This document shows positions 1 to 62,523 of a stretch of DNA of 64,000 nucleotides, piece by piece. The notes under the pieces are model-generated. The model was not told the origin of the DNA, did no database searches, and saw only the letters and a list, made by a program, of their open reading frames with translations. A program made the position numbers and the translations under genes. This DNA is from Conus ventricosus. Its lineage: Eukaryota; Mollusca; Gastropoda; Neogastropoda; Conidae. The stretch spans positions 134,315,004-134,379,003 of the forward strand of contig CM031595.1 in the NCBI GenBank assembly GCA_018398815.1. Reading direction: 5' to 3'. Position 1 is the first letter of the stretch, and the number at the start of each line of letters is the position of its first letter.

Positions 1-640
1 AAAGAAAAAGAACTAAAGAAAGATCAGTTGTTACATTTCATATTTACCATTCCGCAAGGGACATTGTGGGAGCTGCTAGATTTCTGTATATCAGACTGAC
101 AAGTGTTACGTTTCAGTGTTTGACAGTTATTATTCCACAGTGGCTGAGAAAGATGGTAGGTTTCTATGGTTCACATTTATTATTTCAAACCTTGAGAGAG
201 GAATGGTACATTTCTATACATGACAGTTATTATTCCAAATAGACCACATAATGGTTTATTTCTATATTTGGCAGATGTTAAATTATAGTGACTGAGAGAA
301 ATATAAGATTTCTACACTTGACAGTCATTGTTCCAAAGATACTGAAAGAGATGGTAGTTTTCGGTATTTCACAGTTATTCCTCGTACATACTTAAAGAGA
401 GAAAGGAAGAGAGAGGAGGATTGAGGGAGAGAGAGAGAGAGAAGGTGGAGGGAGAGAAAGAAAGGGGTGAGAGAGAAAGAGAGAGAGAGATATATTAGAT
501 TTTACAGTTATACACAAGAGACAGGAAGATAACTGATTTCTATGTTTCACGGTTATTATTCCCAAGGGACAAAGAAACACCAAAATTACTACACTTCACT
601 GTTCTTATTTCTTCAGAGATAAAGATGTTGCTACTCTTCC
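1..640. repeat. Degenerate tandem repeat upstream of dynein e1
   Basis: The phrase GACAGTTATTATTCC and variants recur at about 122, 172, 224, 320, 370, 500, 546 and 594, each near TTTCTATA and AGAGATGGTAG-like phrases. Spacing is roughly 50-60 bp where the array is regular. A GA-rich tract (about 392-490) interrupts it. The rest of this flank is intron. Confidence 0.6.
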
Positions 641-686
641 AGTGTCGACATTGCAGAATGCTGCCATGTTATTCTCCCTTTGACAG

Positions 687-51207
<50,521 letters not shown>

Positions 51208-54200
51208 AGGATTCACTTAGTCGGCTGTTGGGCCCCTGGGTGAAGGTTGCCATTCTCCTTCTTGGATTCCATGCATTTTATGCCTGTGAAGACAAGCTAC
51301 TAGAAATGCCATTCCATATGTAACTTTTTTAAAAGTTTTTTTTTTTTTCCAAAGACTGAATTTCAGATATGGTGAAGCAGTAAGTTACAAGTTCTGTGAA
51401 TTTGCATCAATTCCAGCAAAACTTTAAACTTGAAAAACCCAATTGACTAAGAAATTTAGAAGAAAAAAAATCTATTTTCATTTTATGATTCAACATTGAA
51501 TGGCAGTGTGACCGACTGACAACAGAGGGGTCACTTATGGCAGATTGATTCAGAAATATGACATGGGTATCTTATATACCTAAAAACACACACACTTAGA
51601 GGAGAAATAACCAAACGAATAATCACAACAGCAATGCAGTCAATGCCCACTTCCCTGCTTTGAAACCCTGCTTGTCTAGTTGCTTCAATTTACAGATCAA
51701 TGTCCTCATGTTCCATTGTTTGATGTGTGCATCATCTTGCCATCCAGTCAGTGAAAATAACAGACTCCATATTCCTCACTTTTGATTTCCTTTTTTTTTT
51801 TTAGTTGAATTTTTCTGCTGTTCCTTTTCTGCCAAGTCAAAAGCACACAGTTTGGTCGTGACAAAGTGTTGGCTTACTTGAAACTTTCGTGAATAGACAC
51901 AGACAAAAATATTTCTTTGAAGGGAAGACACTCAGGATAGAAAAAAAAGAAATCATACGTGTTAATGTGTGTTTTTGCTTGCATTGTTAAATTCATTCAT
52001 ATCAAGGCGTTATCAGGGTTGTTTTTTTTTTTTTTTTTTTTTAATTCAGTTTAAGAATCTAATCTCTGAATTGGTCAGTGGGTATTGTGGCTTTATTTGA
52101 AGGGAGGAATCTGTTGAGAGATATGAAAGTGTGTATGATACTGGTGTCTATTAGAAGGGGCTGGACCGTCTCCCTTTCTGGTGGTTTTTTTTTCCAGTCT
52201 CCTGTGTCTTTTTATCTTTGTTTTTCCCTGTTGTTTCAGTGACCTGTTCTCTTTCAGCCTGTCCATAACCTGCCTGTAAATTGGTTGGTCCTTTGTGCTC
52301 ACACTTCTTTCTCACACACTTCTTTCTCATAATGTCTTTGTTTTATTTCAGTCTCTGAAATGATGTTTGTCACTTGTTTTTCATTTGTGCCAAATATGTA
52401 TAATGATTTCTTGTTCTCATCAGGGAGCAGATAAGAATTCACAGATTCTGCCTTTATGCTCAATTACTAGTCACCAATTTACTTGCTGCAAGAACTTAAT
52501 TGATGAAAACATTGCACACTGGGATTATTCGTTGCACATTGGAACTTGTGCAGATGTTATGCATAGGTATCCCTTTTCTCTGTCGCGACAACCAGCATAT
52601 AACTGGAGTAATCTATCACTATTTTCCCCCTTCTATGATGAGACCATGCATTTGTTAACTCTTTATGATTCTGACACTGTGATTCCTTTCTTTCATTTTC
52701 TTCTTCAAAAGGGAAAAATAAGCCAGTTCAGAAAATGACACTATGAAGCGGTTGAAGAAAAACTAAAGTGTTTGTCACTGATTTGTTAAGGGCATTTGAT
52801 GATTTAGGGTGTGCTGCCCCAAAGCCTCTCAAGGCATGCAGAAAATAGATTTTTCATCAGTTATTGTCGTTGTTGATTGTTATTTTGAATATGACTGTTA
52901 TTTTCAAAATACTGAATATGATTGTTATTTTGAATATGACTGTTATTTTCAAAATACTGAATATGATCCAATCAGATGTTTTACCTGGAATTGTAAGTAT
53001 AATTTTTTTTCAGTGTGTTTATGTCAGACACAGTATCACAAAACCAAAGACCAGCATGAAAGATGAGCTGGCAAAACTAAATCCTTGGCTTGCCAAGCCA
53101 TTCCTTGTCAGTATTATTAGTACAGATTTTATTCACATTATTTATTTGATGCTCCCCCGTTTTTCATTTTGTTTTACTGATGACATGTTTTTTTTTATGT
53201 CACTTACTGGGCTCATTTGAGTGTTCCCACTGTGTGCCAACTCACCTGAATACTTTTTGGTCATGTGTTCACAGTTTAGTCTTGCTGTTTTGATGAGATA
53301 TCTGACTATTTTCTTTTCGAAGATTTAGATTTGATTGTTTATTTGTTTTGTCTAGTCTAGACAGGTTTCAGTATTATTGACACTGTGTCCAGTTTGTTCT
53401 AGTCCATGTTATTTAAAATTTGTATATTGTATCTTATACATTTCAGTTTCTTGTATATCTGTTTTCTTTTGAATCAAAGATTTCTTATATATTTGTTGAT
53501 TTGTATTCTTTTGAATCATAGATTTCTTATATATTTGTTGATCTGTATTCTCTTGTATCCTGTCTTTGATTGTTTTTTCCCCCACCTCCTACCCTACCCC
53601 CATATCTCGCCTTCCTCACATTTTTCATTGTCCCTCTAAGAGTTTCAATCTTGTGACATTTACTGGAAAAAAAATTAATGACTGCTGATATTAATTGTTA
53701 CTTGGTTGTGCACGTTTGTCACTTTTGCTTACGTGATATACACATCCGTCATGGTTTTTTTTTTCTCTTTGAAGGTAATGTTAATGAAATGTTTTAATCT
53801 GTTTTGTGTGATGTTGAATTTGTATGATTCTTATACAACAGTAGCCCTTCATATATTACTTTTTTTTTTTGAGTGATTAAAAGAACTGTTTTGACTGTAT
53901 GGAGGTGTGTACAAATCTCACATACTTTGAAAAAAAAAACCAACCCTTTTTTACTTCACTTGAAATTTTGTTTTGTTTCATTACGTCTCATCTAATTTCT
54001 TATTATTGTATTTTCTATTTCATTTATTTCATTGATTATTTTTTCAGTTATTCTTCCTTATTTGTAAGAAAACAGAATCTCTGAGCCACATCATTGCTTA
54101 GATTTGCAGTCAGTATTTATCAGAATATATATAACTCTGTGAATTAATTTACAAGTGTTAATGCCAGTCTTGCTGTGGTTTTTTAATGTCATAAGTGGCG

Positions 54201-55682
54201 CATCCCAGAATCTGTTTTTGTAACTATACAAATGTTTGTTTACAGTGAGGGTAAAACATTTGCTTATTGATACTGTGATAACTTTTATTCTCATAAATCT
54301 TTATTTCAGAACACTTGTTTCATCGCACTCCATGTGCACCAGAAATCTTTTGTAGAGAAGCTCCAGACATTCCATTTACCATTTAAGAAAGTGAGAAAGG
54401 AAAATGAATAACTCAAACACCTTTTCCTGTGGTTTTAAATTAAATAAAATGTTTTTAAAAGACTTGCCGTTTTCCGGTGTGTACGGGCGTGTATGTGTGA
54501 CTGCAGCTGAAAATGAGTATGATGTAAAAATTATAGTGATAATGATAATATCAAAATTTATGTACAGGGTATGTATGGGTCAGGGAAAGGTCAAAGTCTT
54601 GCAAAACCCTGGAGCTTTTCCACTCACCAAAAGGTCAGAGACTAGGGATAGACAAAAGTCAGGGACTTTGCTTACATGCTGAACAAACACAACTGTATGC
54701 TTAAAAAAAGCACACACAGGTCTACAACATCACAAGCAGGACAAGAAAAGTTTACTTTAGTCTGAAATCTAAGACCTTGCCAAAAACTGCAGAACCAAAG
54801 TCTTGTATCAGGACTAAGTTGTCAAGGATAACTTCCTTTGCTCTGGAACATTGAGACTTGGATTTGCTGGGAAAAATTTTTTTTTGTTAAAGCTGCTTGC
54901 ACTTTTTTCAGTTGATAACATATTGGTTATGGAAAGTTGGGAAATGTTATGAATAATATTGTATGAATATTCTTAATATATGCCTCGATGCACACACAAA
55001 AAAGGAAAGAATCGATATTAACGCACTATCCACTTCCGTTCCCAACCCATTATGTGAACACCAGCATATCAGCCTCACTTTTTCCAACAGCTGCTCTTTC
55101 TCACTCCTGTCAAAGTACAACAAAAACGCTTCTTGTCAGATTAAACCTTGGTGGTGCTCACACACACACACGCGCCACACACACAAACACAAACACACAC
55201 ATACACAAGCATGTGCACACACACACACACACATACACACAAATGACGTTCACAATGTGGCAATAAAAGTGCTGTAGGAGTGTCTCGGCCAAACCAGGAG
55301 TTTTTCTTGCAAAACGTCTATCTACTGATTGTCACCAAAATTTCAGATTTTTGTCATCTTCCATGAATTCGCTAAAAGCATAGCCACAAGATTAGGTAAT
55401 TCTGCTTGACTTCAATTGACAAGATGTCTCTGCCTTCCCACTTGATAAGATTGAATAACAATAGAGTCTTAGATAACAGTCTATGGTGGATCCATACCAC
55501 ACAACAGGTGTAATTATCATTTATCCTTAGAAGACGGAGGTCCCATCAGAAATTCCCCAAGTGTACTGTCTCCCTGACCTCTCCTTTTTCCCTTGTTTAA
55601 CTGACTTTCCAGGTGTGTTCCACGTCTCGTTCACCAAGCTTCACTTTTGTAGACACATGCCTTCTCTTTTGTTACATTTCAG
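51208..55682. other. 3' flank of the dynein gene, no clear gene
   Basis: AT-rich and poorly coding. It may hold a long 3' UTR. Seen: poly-T runs (52022-52042), two short local tandem duplications (about 52870-52970, 48-bp period; about 53456-53560, roughly 60-bp period), and a CA-rich stretch at 55160-55240. No reading frame here resembles a known protein. Confidence 0.6.
54443..54448 (+). terminator. Candidate poly(A) signal for the dynein gene
   Basis: AATAAA in AT-rich DNA 3.2 kb after the dynein stop. Another AATAAA lies at 55262-55267 and an ATTAAA at 53876-53881. None is supported beyond the hexamer, so the true 3' end is uncertain. Confidence 0.25.
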
Positions 55683-55933
55683 TGGAGAAGGATCAGCCAG
55701 ACAGCTTGTCACTGCTGGAGCAGTGGAAGAAACCTGGCAAATGGAGCACAAGAACCAATGCATCATCATACCTCTTCTGTGATAGAATAATTCGAATGTC
55801 TGAAGATGACGAATTATGAAAGAACCTCGCAAACAATCTGACCAAAACCTTCCAGGATGACGACAGGAAAACTGGAGCAGAAAACTGTAGGGACTTTGGT
55901 GTGTCGATTTCAACGATCATTCTTGCAGGGTGA
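55683..55933 (+). pseudogene. Possible degraded coding exon, open except for one TGA
   Basis: After a good acceptor (ttacatttcag at 55672-55682) a frame reads EKDQPDSLSLLEQWKKPGKW, continues to MSEDDEL, meets TGA at 55817-55819, then stays open through KNLANNLTKTFQDDDRKTGA to a second TGA at 55931-55933. The LLEQW..(about 25 residues)..LANNL spacing loosely recalls a death-fold helix pattern, but I do not recognise the protein. It could be a terminal exon ending at the first TGA, a pseudogene fragment, or chance. The match is weak. Confidence 0.22.
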
Positions 55934-56197
55934 TTAAAGTCATTTCAACATCACCATGGACTGACTTATTTGGACGTGTATTTCAGCAATTTATTATCCC
56001 TACCTAGGGGAAAAAAAAACGCCAGTTTAAGCAGTGCTGCCCAGTTTAGACCGCAGATTCTTTTGTAACAGTTAAAGTAACTGGAGACAAAACAAGCCTC
56101 GTGGATAACACGTAGGGTGGGATTGAAATGGGAAAGTCTAGAAAGACTGGAGAAACATGAATGGTCTGACCCATGATTCAGGATTAGTCTCCAAATC

Positions 56198-56628
56198 ATG
56201 TAAGTGTATGGGGGGGCCGGATAGCTCAGTTGGTAGAGCGCCGGACTCGTGATCCTGGGGTTGCGGGTTCGAATTTCGGTATAGGGGGATTTTTCCCTCG
56301 GAGTTAACATTGGTTCTGACTCCATTCCCCATATAGTCCTTCGAATGAGACTATAAACCGAGGTTCCGTGTGTGAACGCACGCATAACATCTTGCACACA
56401 CGTAAAATCCCATCACCAACTTTCGGAAGAGAAGGCCAGTTTGGCCGTTGGTATGGATGACACGTGACACATAGCATGCACCTTCCCCGAAGATGGAGTA
56501 TGGCTGCCTTAATGGCGGGATAAAAAAGGGTCATACACACAAAATTCCACTGCCTGGCTATACAGGGAGTGTCCGCAGGAGTATCAGCCTGCGTACGCAG
56601 AAAGAAAGAAAAGAATGTAAGTGTATGG
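56198..56628 (+). mobile_element. SINE family A, tail type 2, with 14-bp target duplication
   Basis: ATGTAAGTGTATGG occurs at 56198-56211 and 56615-56628 around a ~403-bp body. The head has A and B boxes (TAGCTCAGTTGGTAGAGC, GGTTCGAATTTC) and the shared core. The tail differs from the 9454 copy (AACTTTCGGAAGAGAAGGCC, ATGGAGTATGGCTGCC, GAAAGAAAGAAAAGA end). Intact duplication and head imply a recent insertion. Confidence 0.93.
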
Positions 56629-56780
56629 ACGTTATTTGAAAGCAATGAAAATTCAGCATCAGTGTGTTGATATCGGCACGAACGACTACATGCGGCACAA
56701 CAACCCTTAGAACAAGAGCCTGATGCTTCGATCAGGAGAGGGGAGACTACCCATCTCTTTTCAGCTCTTTGGTGTGTTTT

Positions 56781-57073
56781 GTCATCAGCGGGACCAATAG
56801 TTAAATGGTTTGCGTTTGCCAGGGGAGCTGATGGTTGTGAGTTCAAATCACACATGCAGTCGGATTTTCTTTCTTCTTTTTTTTCCAGCTAAAGCCATCT
56901 CTGTCCACCAGAGAGGTTCTTGATTCAGCCCAGGGAGGCTAAAGGCGGCGGAATGGAAGGGCTAGGCTCCGATTACCATCGTGCCATGCCCTAGACACGA
57001 AGAGCCTCTGGCAGTTTACTTACTGCACCTATGTCGATAGGCTATGGGAACTTTAACCTCAACTTTTTTTTTA
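56781..57073 (+). mobile_element. SINE family B
   Basis: A weaker tRNA-like head (AATAGTTAAATGGTTTGCG, GAGTTCAAATC), a T-rich spacer, then GATTCAGCCCAGGGAGGCTA, AAAGGCGGCGGAATGG, CCATGCCCTAGACACGAAGA and GGCTATGGGAACTTTAACCT with a T-rich end. Matches the copies at 3510 and 60861/62520. Confidence 0.75.
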
Positions 57074-57355
57074 TATTATTATTAACGATCAGAATATTTA
57101 ATTAGAGAGAATGCAAGAATCTCCCAACAAAGCTGGCGTCGAAGCTGTGTCCAGAAGCTTTCAGGGCCTCGGTTACCAGGCATCATCTTGCTGAATACTG
57201 TTGATGCCTCTGACTAGATAAGCAGTACGGCAAAGACACCCGGCTGAGCCCAAGATCTTTTCCAAAGTTTAAAAGGTAAGTAGAAGAGCTGCTTTTCTTG
57301 ACACATGCGCCTCTAGCGCAGTGTGGGATACCGAGGATGGAAAAAGAGTCATAAA

Positions 57356-57397
<42 letters not shown>

Positions 57398-57995
57398 TAC
57401 GTTTGTTCCTTTCGGATCTCCTGCTAGACCTGTCCAGCTACATTTGTGGTCCCCAAGGTCATGCTGAACATGAACCAGGCGGCTCATAATCTTGTAAAGC
57501 ATGACGAACCAAACAAATTACATCGGGACTGTCCTGAGCAACATCCAGGGTATGATAGTCTATGATGACTTCAGGTAACCGTGATACCCCCATGAACCCC
57601 TTGCCAGCTACGGTTAATTATGACCATGCAGCTTACACACACGCCACAGTTAGAGGTAATTCATGACATACTGACACGCTGTCGATCTCATCTTAAATAA
57701 CGACTGGTTCCTTTTATTGCGGGTCACTGTCTTTAGTGACACGTTGATTGGGTCGAATTAACCATGTTGAAGAGCGGGGCTTTGTGTCAGGTTCTTTGCT
57801 TTGCGGCCCGTGTTGGCATTATGATCGTTTAATTATTAACACATGACATGACGGACTAGGCTTGGTTCCCAACATTGTAGGCTTATGTTGGTCAGTGTTT
57901 TCCACACAATAGTATGAAAGAATGCGCGTCCGCATAGAACACGACTTCCTTTCTTGAGTGATAAATCAAAGTGTGCGTGTGTGTGTGTGCGCGCG

Positions 57996-58043
<48 letters not shown>

Positions 58044-58762
58044 ATGCATGCGAGCGTGCGTACGTGGTGTGTGTGCGTGCATGTGTCAGAGACAGAGGGT
58101 GGGAGTGAACATGTACGGGGAGGGGAGGAGGAGAGAGTGGTGATGGTTGGTGGATTGCTTCATTTATTTTATAGTTGATAATTTCAGACACTCAATAATT
58201 CTGAACAGGATTATATGTTCGATAGATCATTCTTTTTTCATGTGTGTGTGAGAGAGAGAGGGAGAGAGTGTGTGCGTGCGTGGTGCGCGCTCGCGTGTGT
58301 ACGTGTGTACATGCGCGCGCGCACGAGCGTGTGTGTGTGTGTGTGTGTGTGCTGTTGGAGACGAATTCCATTTTATACGGGAATGTCCGAAATGCTCTGC
58401 TCCAGAAAGAAATACTACTTCAAATCAATGTTTAGTCTGTGCAGTTCTTGTCAGCTGGAAAAGTGAGCTGAAATAAGCTTGATTTGTTCATTTCAGTAAA
58501 ATTACGATACGGCTTCTGGTCTAATGCTTGTTAGTTTACTTTTTCAATTGCTAATTGATAGTTTTCTGAAAACATGTATGTGTTTTCACTCCTTTGTCAA
58601 ATCGGTACATGTGCCTTTCCTTTTTTTTCTTGTGGTATTGGTTAAGTGCTAATTTGTTTTTATTCTCCCTACCCTACTTAGGGTCAAAGGATGAATCAAA
58701 CTTGATCGTGTGTGTGTATATGTGTGTGTGTGTGTGGGTGTGGTGGTGGTGGTGGTGCGTGC

Positions 58763-58821
<59 letters not shown>

Positions 58822-58867
58822 TGTGTGTGTGTTCGCGTGCGCGCGCGCGTGCGTGCGTGCGTGCATA

Positions 58868-58908
<41 letters not shown>

Positions 58909-59384
58909 CGAGCGCGCGCGCGTGCGCCGACAAGCAGGCGCCAGAGAACCTGTGTTTGACTCTCTTCCAGAACTTGGTTGACACAAAAACAACGAAATTG
59001 TACAGTAAATGATAGAGAGTGGTGATCTTTGATCCTGGCGAGGAAATACAATCCAAAAATCAGTGGGTTCTGATTCAAAGTTGGACTTGTTGACCGTCCA
59101 AATTAACCTGTCACCAGCAGTGCCCTGAAAGTAATCCCACGCACACAGTATTTCACCAGTGGGCCACACTCTGCGTGGGCACAGCGAGCGTCAGAACAGG
59201 CCGACAACCCGGCAAGACAGAAGAAGCGTCGTCATTTGCAGCTATCAGTAACGTTTTAAGGTGAGTGAAGCAGCGGAATGAAAATGATAATAACAGTAAA
59301 AATGATAATGATGATGATGATGATGACAATAACAACAATAATAGTAATAATAACAATAAGAAAAACAAGAGTTAACATAGTTAG
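57074..59384. other. Intergenic region dominated by TG/CA repeats
   Basis: (CA)n at 57360-57391, (TG)n at 58000-58041, GT/GC-alternating DNA at 58240-58350, and (GT)n with CGCG blocks at 58710-58930. Long alternating purine-pyrimidine runs could adopt Z-DNA. A (GAT)n/(AAT)n run lies at 59280-59360. No gene seen. Confidence 0.85.
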
Positions 59385-59715
59385 GGGGGCCGATAGCTCA
59401 GTTGGTAGAGCGTCGGACTCGTGATCCTGGGGTTCCGGGTTCGAATTTCGGTTTAGGGGGATTTTTCCCTCGGAGTTAACATTGGTTCTGACTCCATCCC
59501 CCATATAGTCGTTCGATGGGACTATAAACCGAGGTCTAGTCTGTGTCACATGCACTAAAAGATCATACACGGACTCTAAAGATCCCGATGCTCATGTCCT
59601 AAGACGGTGAGTACCGGCTACACGAAAATACACAATACATGCAACCTGTGTGCCATAATAGTCTACTTGAAGGCTGCGAGCACGGGGCAGGTTAAACATC
59701 CCCATCTAAAAAAGA
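59385..59715 (+). mobile_element. SINE family A, tail type 1, just upstream of the second gene
   Basis: Same head, core and CATACACGGACTCTAAAGAT tail as at 9454, differing at scattered positions. It is followed by (CAA)n and (CAT)n runs up to 59785. It ends about 150 bp before the first ATG of the second gene. Confidence 0.9.
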
Positions 59716-59736
59716 TTTCCTGTTTTCAAAGACAAT

Positions 59737-59767
<31 letters not shown>

Positions 59768-59857
59768 TCATCATCATCATCAATTTCAAATTGTTTTTCC
59801 TCTTTCTTTTAAATTTGTTTCCCCTCTTTTTGTTGTTGTGTTGTTTTGTTTACGACA

Positions 59858-60058
59858 ATGTATTCGGTTTTTGACATCAGTGGAAACTGCTATCAACCAA
59901 AAAGAATGAGAACGACAACAGCACCTGACTCCGTAACTCTGCGGATGCTGCTGCGGTTGCTGCTGCTGCTGGCAGTGTGTCTGATGGTGGTGTATGGGCA
60001 AAACGTTGTGTTCGATGACGAGACAGCCGGCGGAAACATCGACACCGTTGCTACCAAA
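59858..60058 (+). CDS. Unrecognised secreted/membrane protein, exon 1 (signal peptide)
   Basis: ATGs in frame occur at 59858, 59906 and 59945. The one at 59906 gives a short N-region (MRTTTAPDSVTLR), then a strong hydrophobic core MLLRLLLLLAVCLMVVYG and a plausible signal-peptidase site before QNVVFDDETAGG. The exon ends at K|gtaagt in phase 0, and the next exon (62755) continues the frame. The 5' boundary is not defined; a SINE ends about 150 bp upstream. The product is probably targeted to the secretory pathway. I do not recognise the family, and no function is assigned. Confidence 0.65.
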
Positions 60059-60065
60059 GTAAGTC

Positions 60066-60126
60066 TCTCTCTCTCTCTCTCTCCTCTCTTACCCCCCCCC
60101 CCCCCCCCCCCCCACACACACACACA
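60066..60126. repeat. (CT)n, poly-C and (CA)n next to a splice donor
   Basis: Three simple tracts directly after GTAAGT of the second gene's exon 1 donor. Confidence 0.95.
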
Positions 60127-60958
60127 TGCACACCAGCGCACGCACACAGTAATCAACGCACTCATATCAAAACCACTTAGTTCACTCACGAATCAGTTCT
60201 TTCGAGAAGGAAATACTACAGATGAACAACTTACCGTGTGTGCTCACCAAACCACTCCTCCCGATTAGATGCTTGCCTCACCTCCCATGTATTCTTCATC
60301 ACCTGTCTGTCCAGTTATTAACTTAATCATCTCACCCTAACTAAAGATCTCCTCTCCGGGTAAAAATCTTTGGCTGACGGAAGGTTAATGAATGAAAGAC
60401 AAGAAGAAGACAGTTGGTCGGTCATTCATTTCAGCGCCGCGAGCATTCATTTCACGTATTGTCTCTTGTGAACGTGAAATCCAGAAGAAAGCCTCAACAA
60501 GGCGCACAAATGCGAAACGAAAATATTTACGGGTAAGGAGGATGAACACAGCTTCACCTACAGGCACACAGCTTCACCTACAGGCACACAGCACAAAAGT
60601 AACATAAACATATGGGCTCTTCCTGAAGCAAAGAAAAAGAAAGAAAGAAAGAAAAAGAAAAAGAAAAAAAAAACACCGCCGATTTTTGTTACATAAAAAA
60701 TATGTGCTTTTAAGTGTCTGTATTGGCTGTGCAATCTTTTCAAGTAGGCTAGAGATAAACTGCCACTTTGCGTTGTCTTGGGTTCTTTTTGCATGCGCTA
60801 AGAGCACGCTACGCAAAGAACCGGAGTTTAACGTCTTATCCCAAACGCCACATCCTAAACTGGGGCCCATGGTCAAGAGTGGCCTGCAGTCAGATGACTG
60901 GAACATTTGCCTGCGGGCTAACGATTGGGAGTTCAAACCACACATGGGGTTGGATTTT

Positions 60959-61124
60959 TCATATCAAGTATGGAAAAGGGATTTGGCACCCTTCATACAT
61001 TTTTCTGGCTATCGAAGAAGTTCACAGAAGAGAGGCAACACTTTTTGATGGCATGCGGGATAGAACATATGAAGATAGACTGAAAATACGTAACCTACCA
61101 TCTTTCAAAGTTCGAAGAATTAGA
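60959..61124 (+). mobile_element. LINE reverse-transcriptase fragment inserted in a SINE
   Basis: A frame reads IEEVHRREATLFDGMRDRTY then EDRLKIRNLPSFKVRRIRG, resembling the VQRRATKL...YEERL..L.LPSL..RRxRGD stretch of non-LTR reverse transcriptases. GGTTGGATTTT flanks it at 60948-60958 and 61125-61135, consistent with an 11-bp target duplication. Confidence 0.65.
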
Positions 61125-61140
61125 GGTTGGATTTTGTTCA

Positions 61141-62523
61141 GCTTGAAAAACCTCTCTGCTCACCCAAACCTCTCTGCTCACCCAACCCTCTTTGCTCACC
61201 CAACCCTCTCTGCTCACCCAACCATCTCTGCTCACCCAACCCTCTTTGCTCACCCAACCCTCTCTGCTCACCCAACCCTCTCTGCTCACCCAACCCTCTC
61301 TGCTCACCCAAACCTCTCCTCACCCAACCCTCTTTGCTCACCCAACCCTCTCTGCTCACCCAACCCTCTCTGCTCACCCAACCCTCTTTGCTCACCCAAC
61401 CCTCTCTGCTCACCCAACCCTCTGCTCACCCAACCCTCTCTGCTCACCCAAACCTCTCCTCACCCAACCCTCTTTGCTCACCCAACCCTCTCTGCTCACC
61501 CAACCCTCTTTGCTCACCCAACCCTCTCTGCTCACCCAACCCCAACCCTCTCTGCTCACCCAACCCTCTCTGCTCACCCAACCCTCTCTGCTCACCCAAC
61601 CCTCTCTGCTCACCCAACCCCAACCCTCTCTGCTCACCCAACCCTCTCTGCTCACCCAACCCTCTCTGCTCACCCAACCCTCTCTGCTCACCCAAACCTC
61701 TCTGCTCACCCAAACCTCTGCTCACCCAAACCTCTCTGCTCACCCAAACCTCTCTGCTCACCCAAACCTCAGCTCACCCAAACCTCTCTGCTCACCCAAC
61801 CCTCTCTGCTCACCCAAACCTCTCTGCTCACCCAACCCTCTCTGCTCACCCAAACCTCTCTGCTCACCCAAACCTCTCTGCTCACCCAAACCTCTGCTCA
61901 CCCAAACCTCGCTGCTCACCCAAACCTCTGCTCACCCAAACCTCTCTGCTCACCCAAACCTCTCCTCACCCAAACCTCTCTGCTCACCCAACCCTCTCTG
62001 CTCACCCAAACCTCTGCTCACCCAGACCTCTCTGCTCACCCAACCCTCTCCTCACCCAAACCTCTCTGCTCACCCAAACCTCTCTGCTCACCCAAACCTC
62101 TCTGCTCACCCAACCCTCTCCTCACCCAAACCTCTCTGCTCACACAGACCTCTCTGCTCACCCAAACCTCTCTGCTCACCCAACCCTGTTTGCTCACCCA
62201 ACCCTCTCTCCTCACCCAACCCTGTTTGCTCACCCAACCCTCTCTGCTCACCCAACCCTCTCTGCTCACCCAACCCTCTCTGCTCATCCAACTCTCTCTG
62301 CTCACCCAACCCTCTCTGCTCACCCAAACCTCTGCTCACCCAAACCTCTCTGCTCACCCAACCCTCTCTGCTCACCCAAACCTCTCTGCTCACCCAACCC
62401 TCTCTGCTCACCCAACCCTCTCTGCTCACCCAAACCTCTCCTCACCCAACCCTCTGTGCTCACCCAAACCTCTCTGCTCACCCAAACCTCTCTGCTCACC
62501 CAAACCTCTCTGCTCACCCAGCA
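61141..62523 (+). repeat. CT-rich 18-bp minisatellite (~1.4 kb)
   Basis: About 75-80 units of ACCCTCTCTGCTCACCCA with C/A (ACCC or AACC) and T/C (CTTT or CTCT) variants, 16-bp short forms (AACCTCTGCTCACCCA) and a 24-bp form with CCCAACCC. The plus strand is pyrimidine-rich. No unit contains a stop in any plus frame, so long spurious open frames arise. Confidence 0.97.

Noticed and set aside
56304..56855. 183-codon minus-strand frame
   Set aside because: Antisense of two adjacent SINEs.
61541..61640. CCCAACCC runs resembling telomeric repeats
   Set aside because: Only two extended-unit variants inside the minisatellite; no telomere repeat array.
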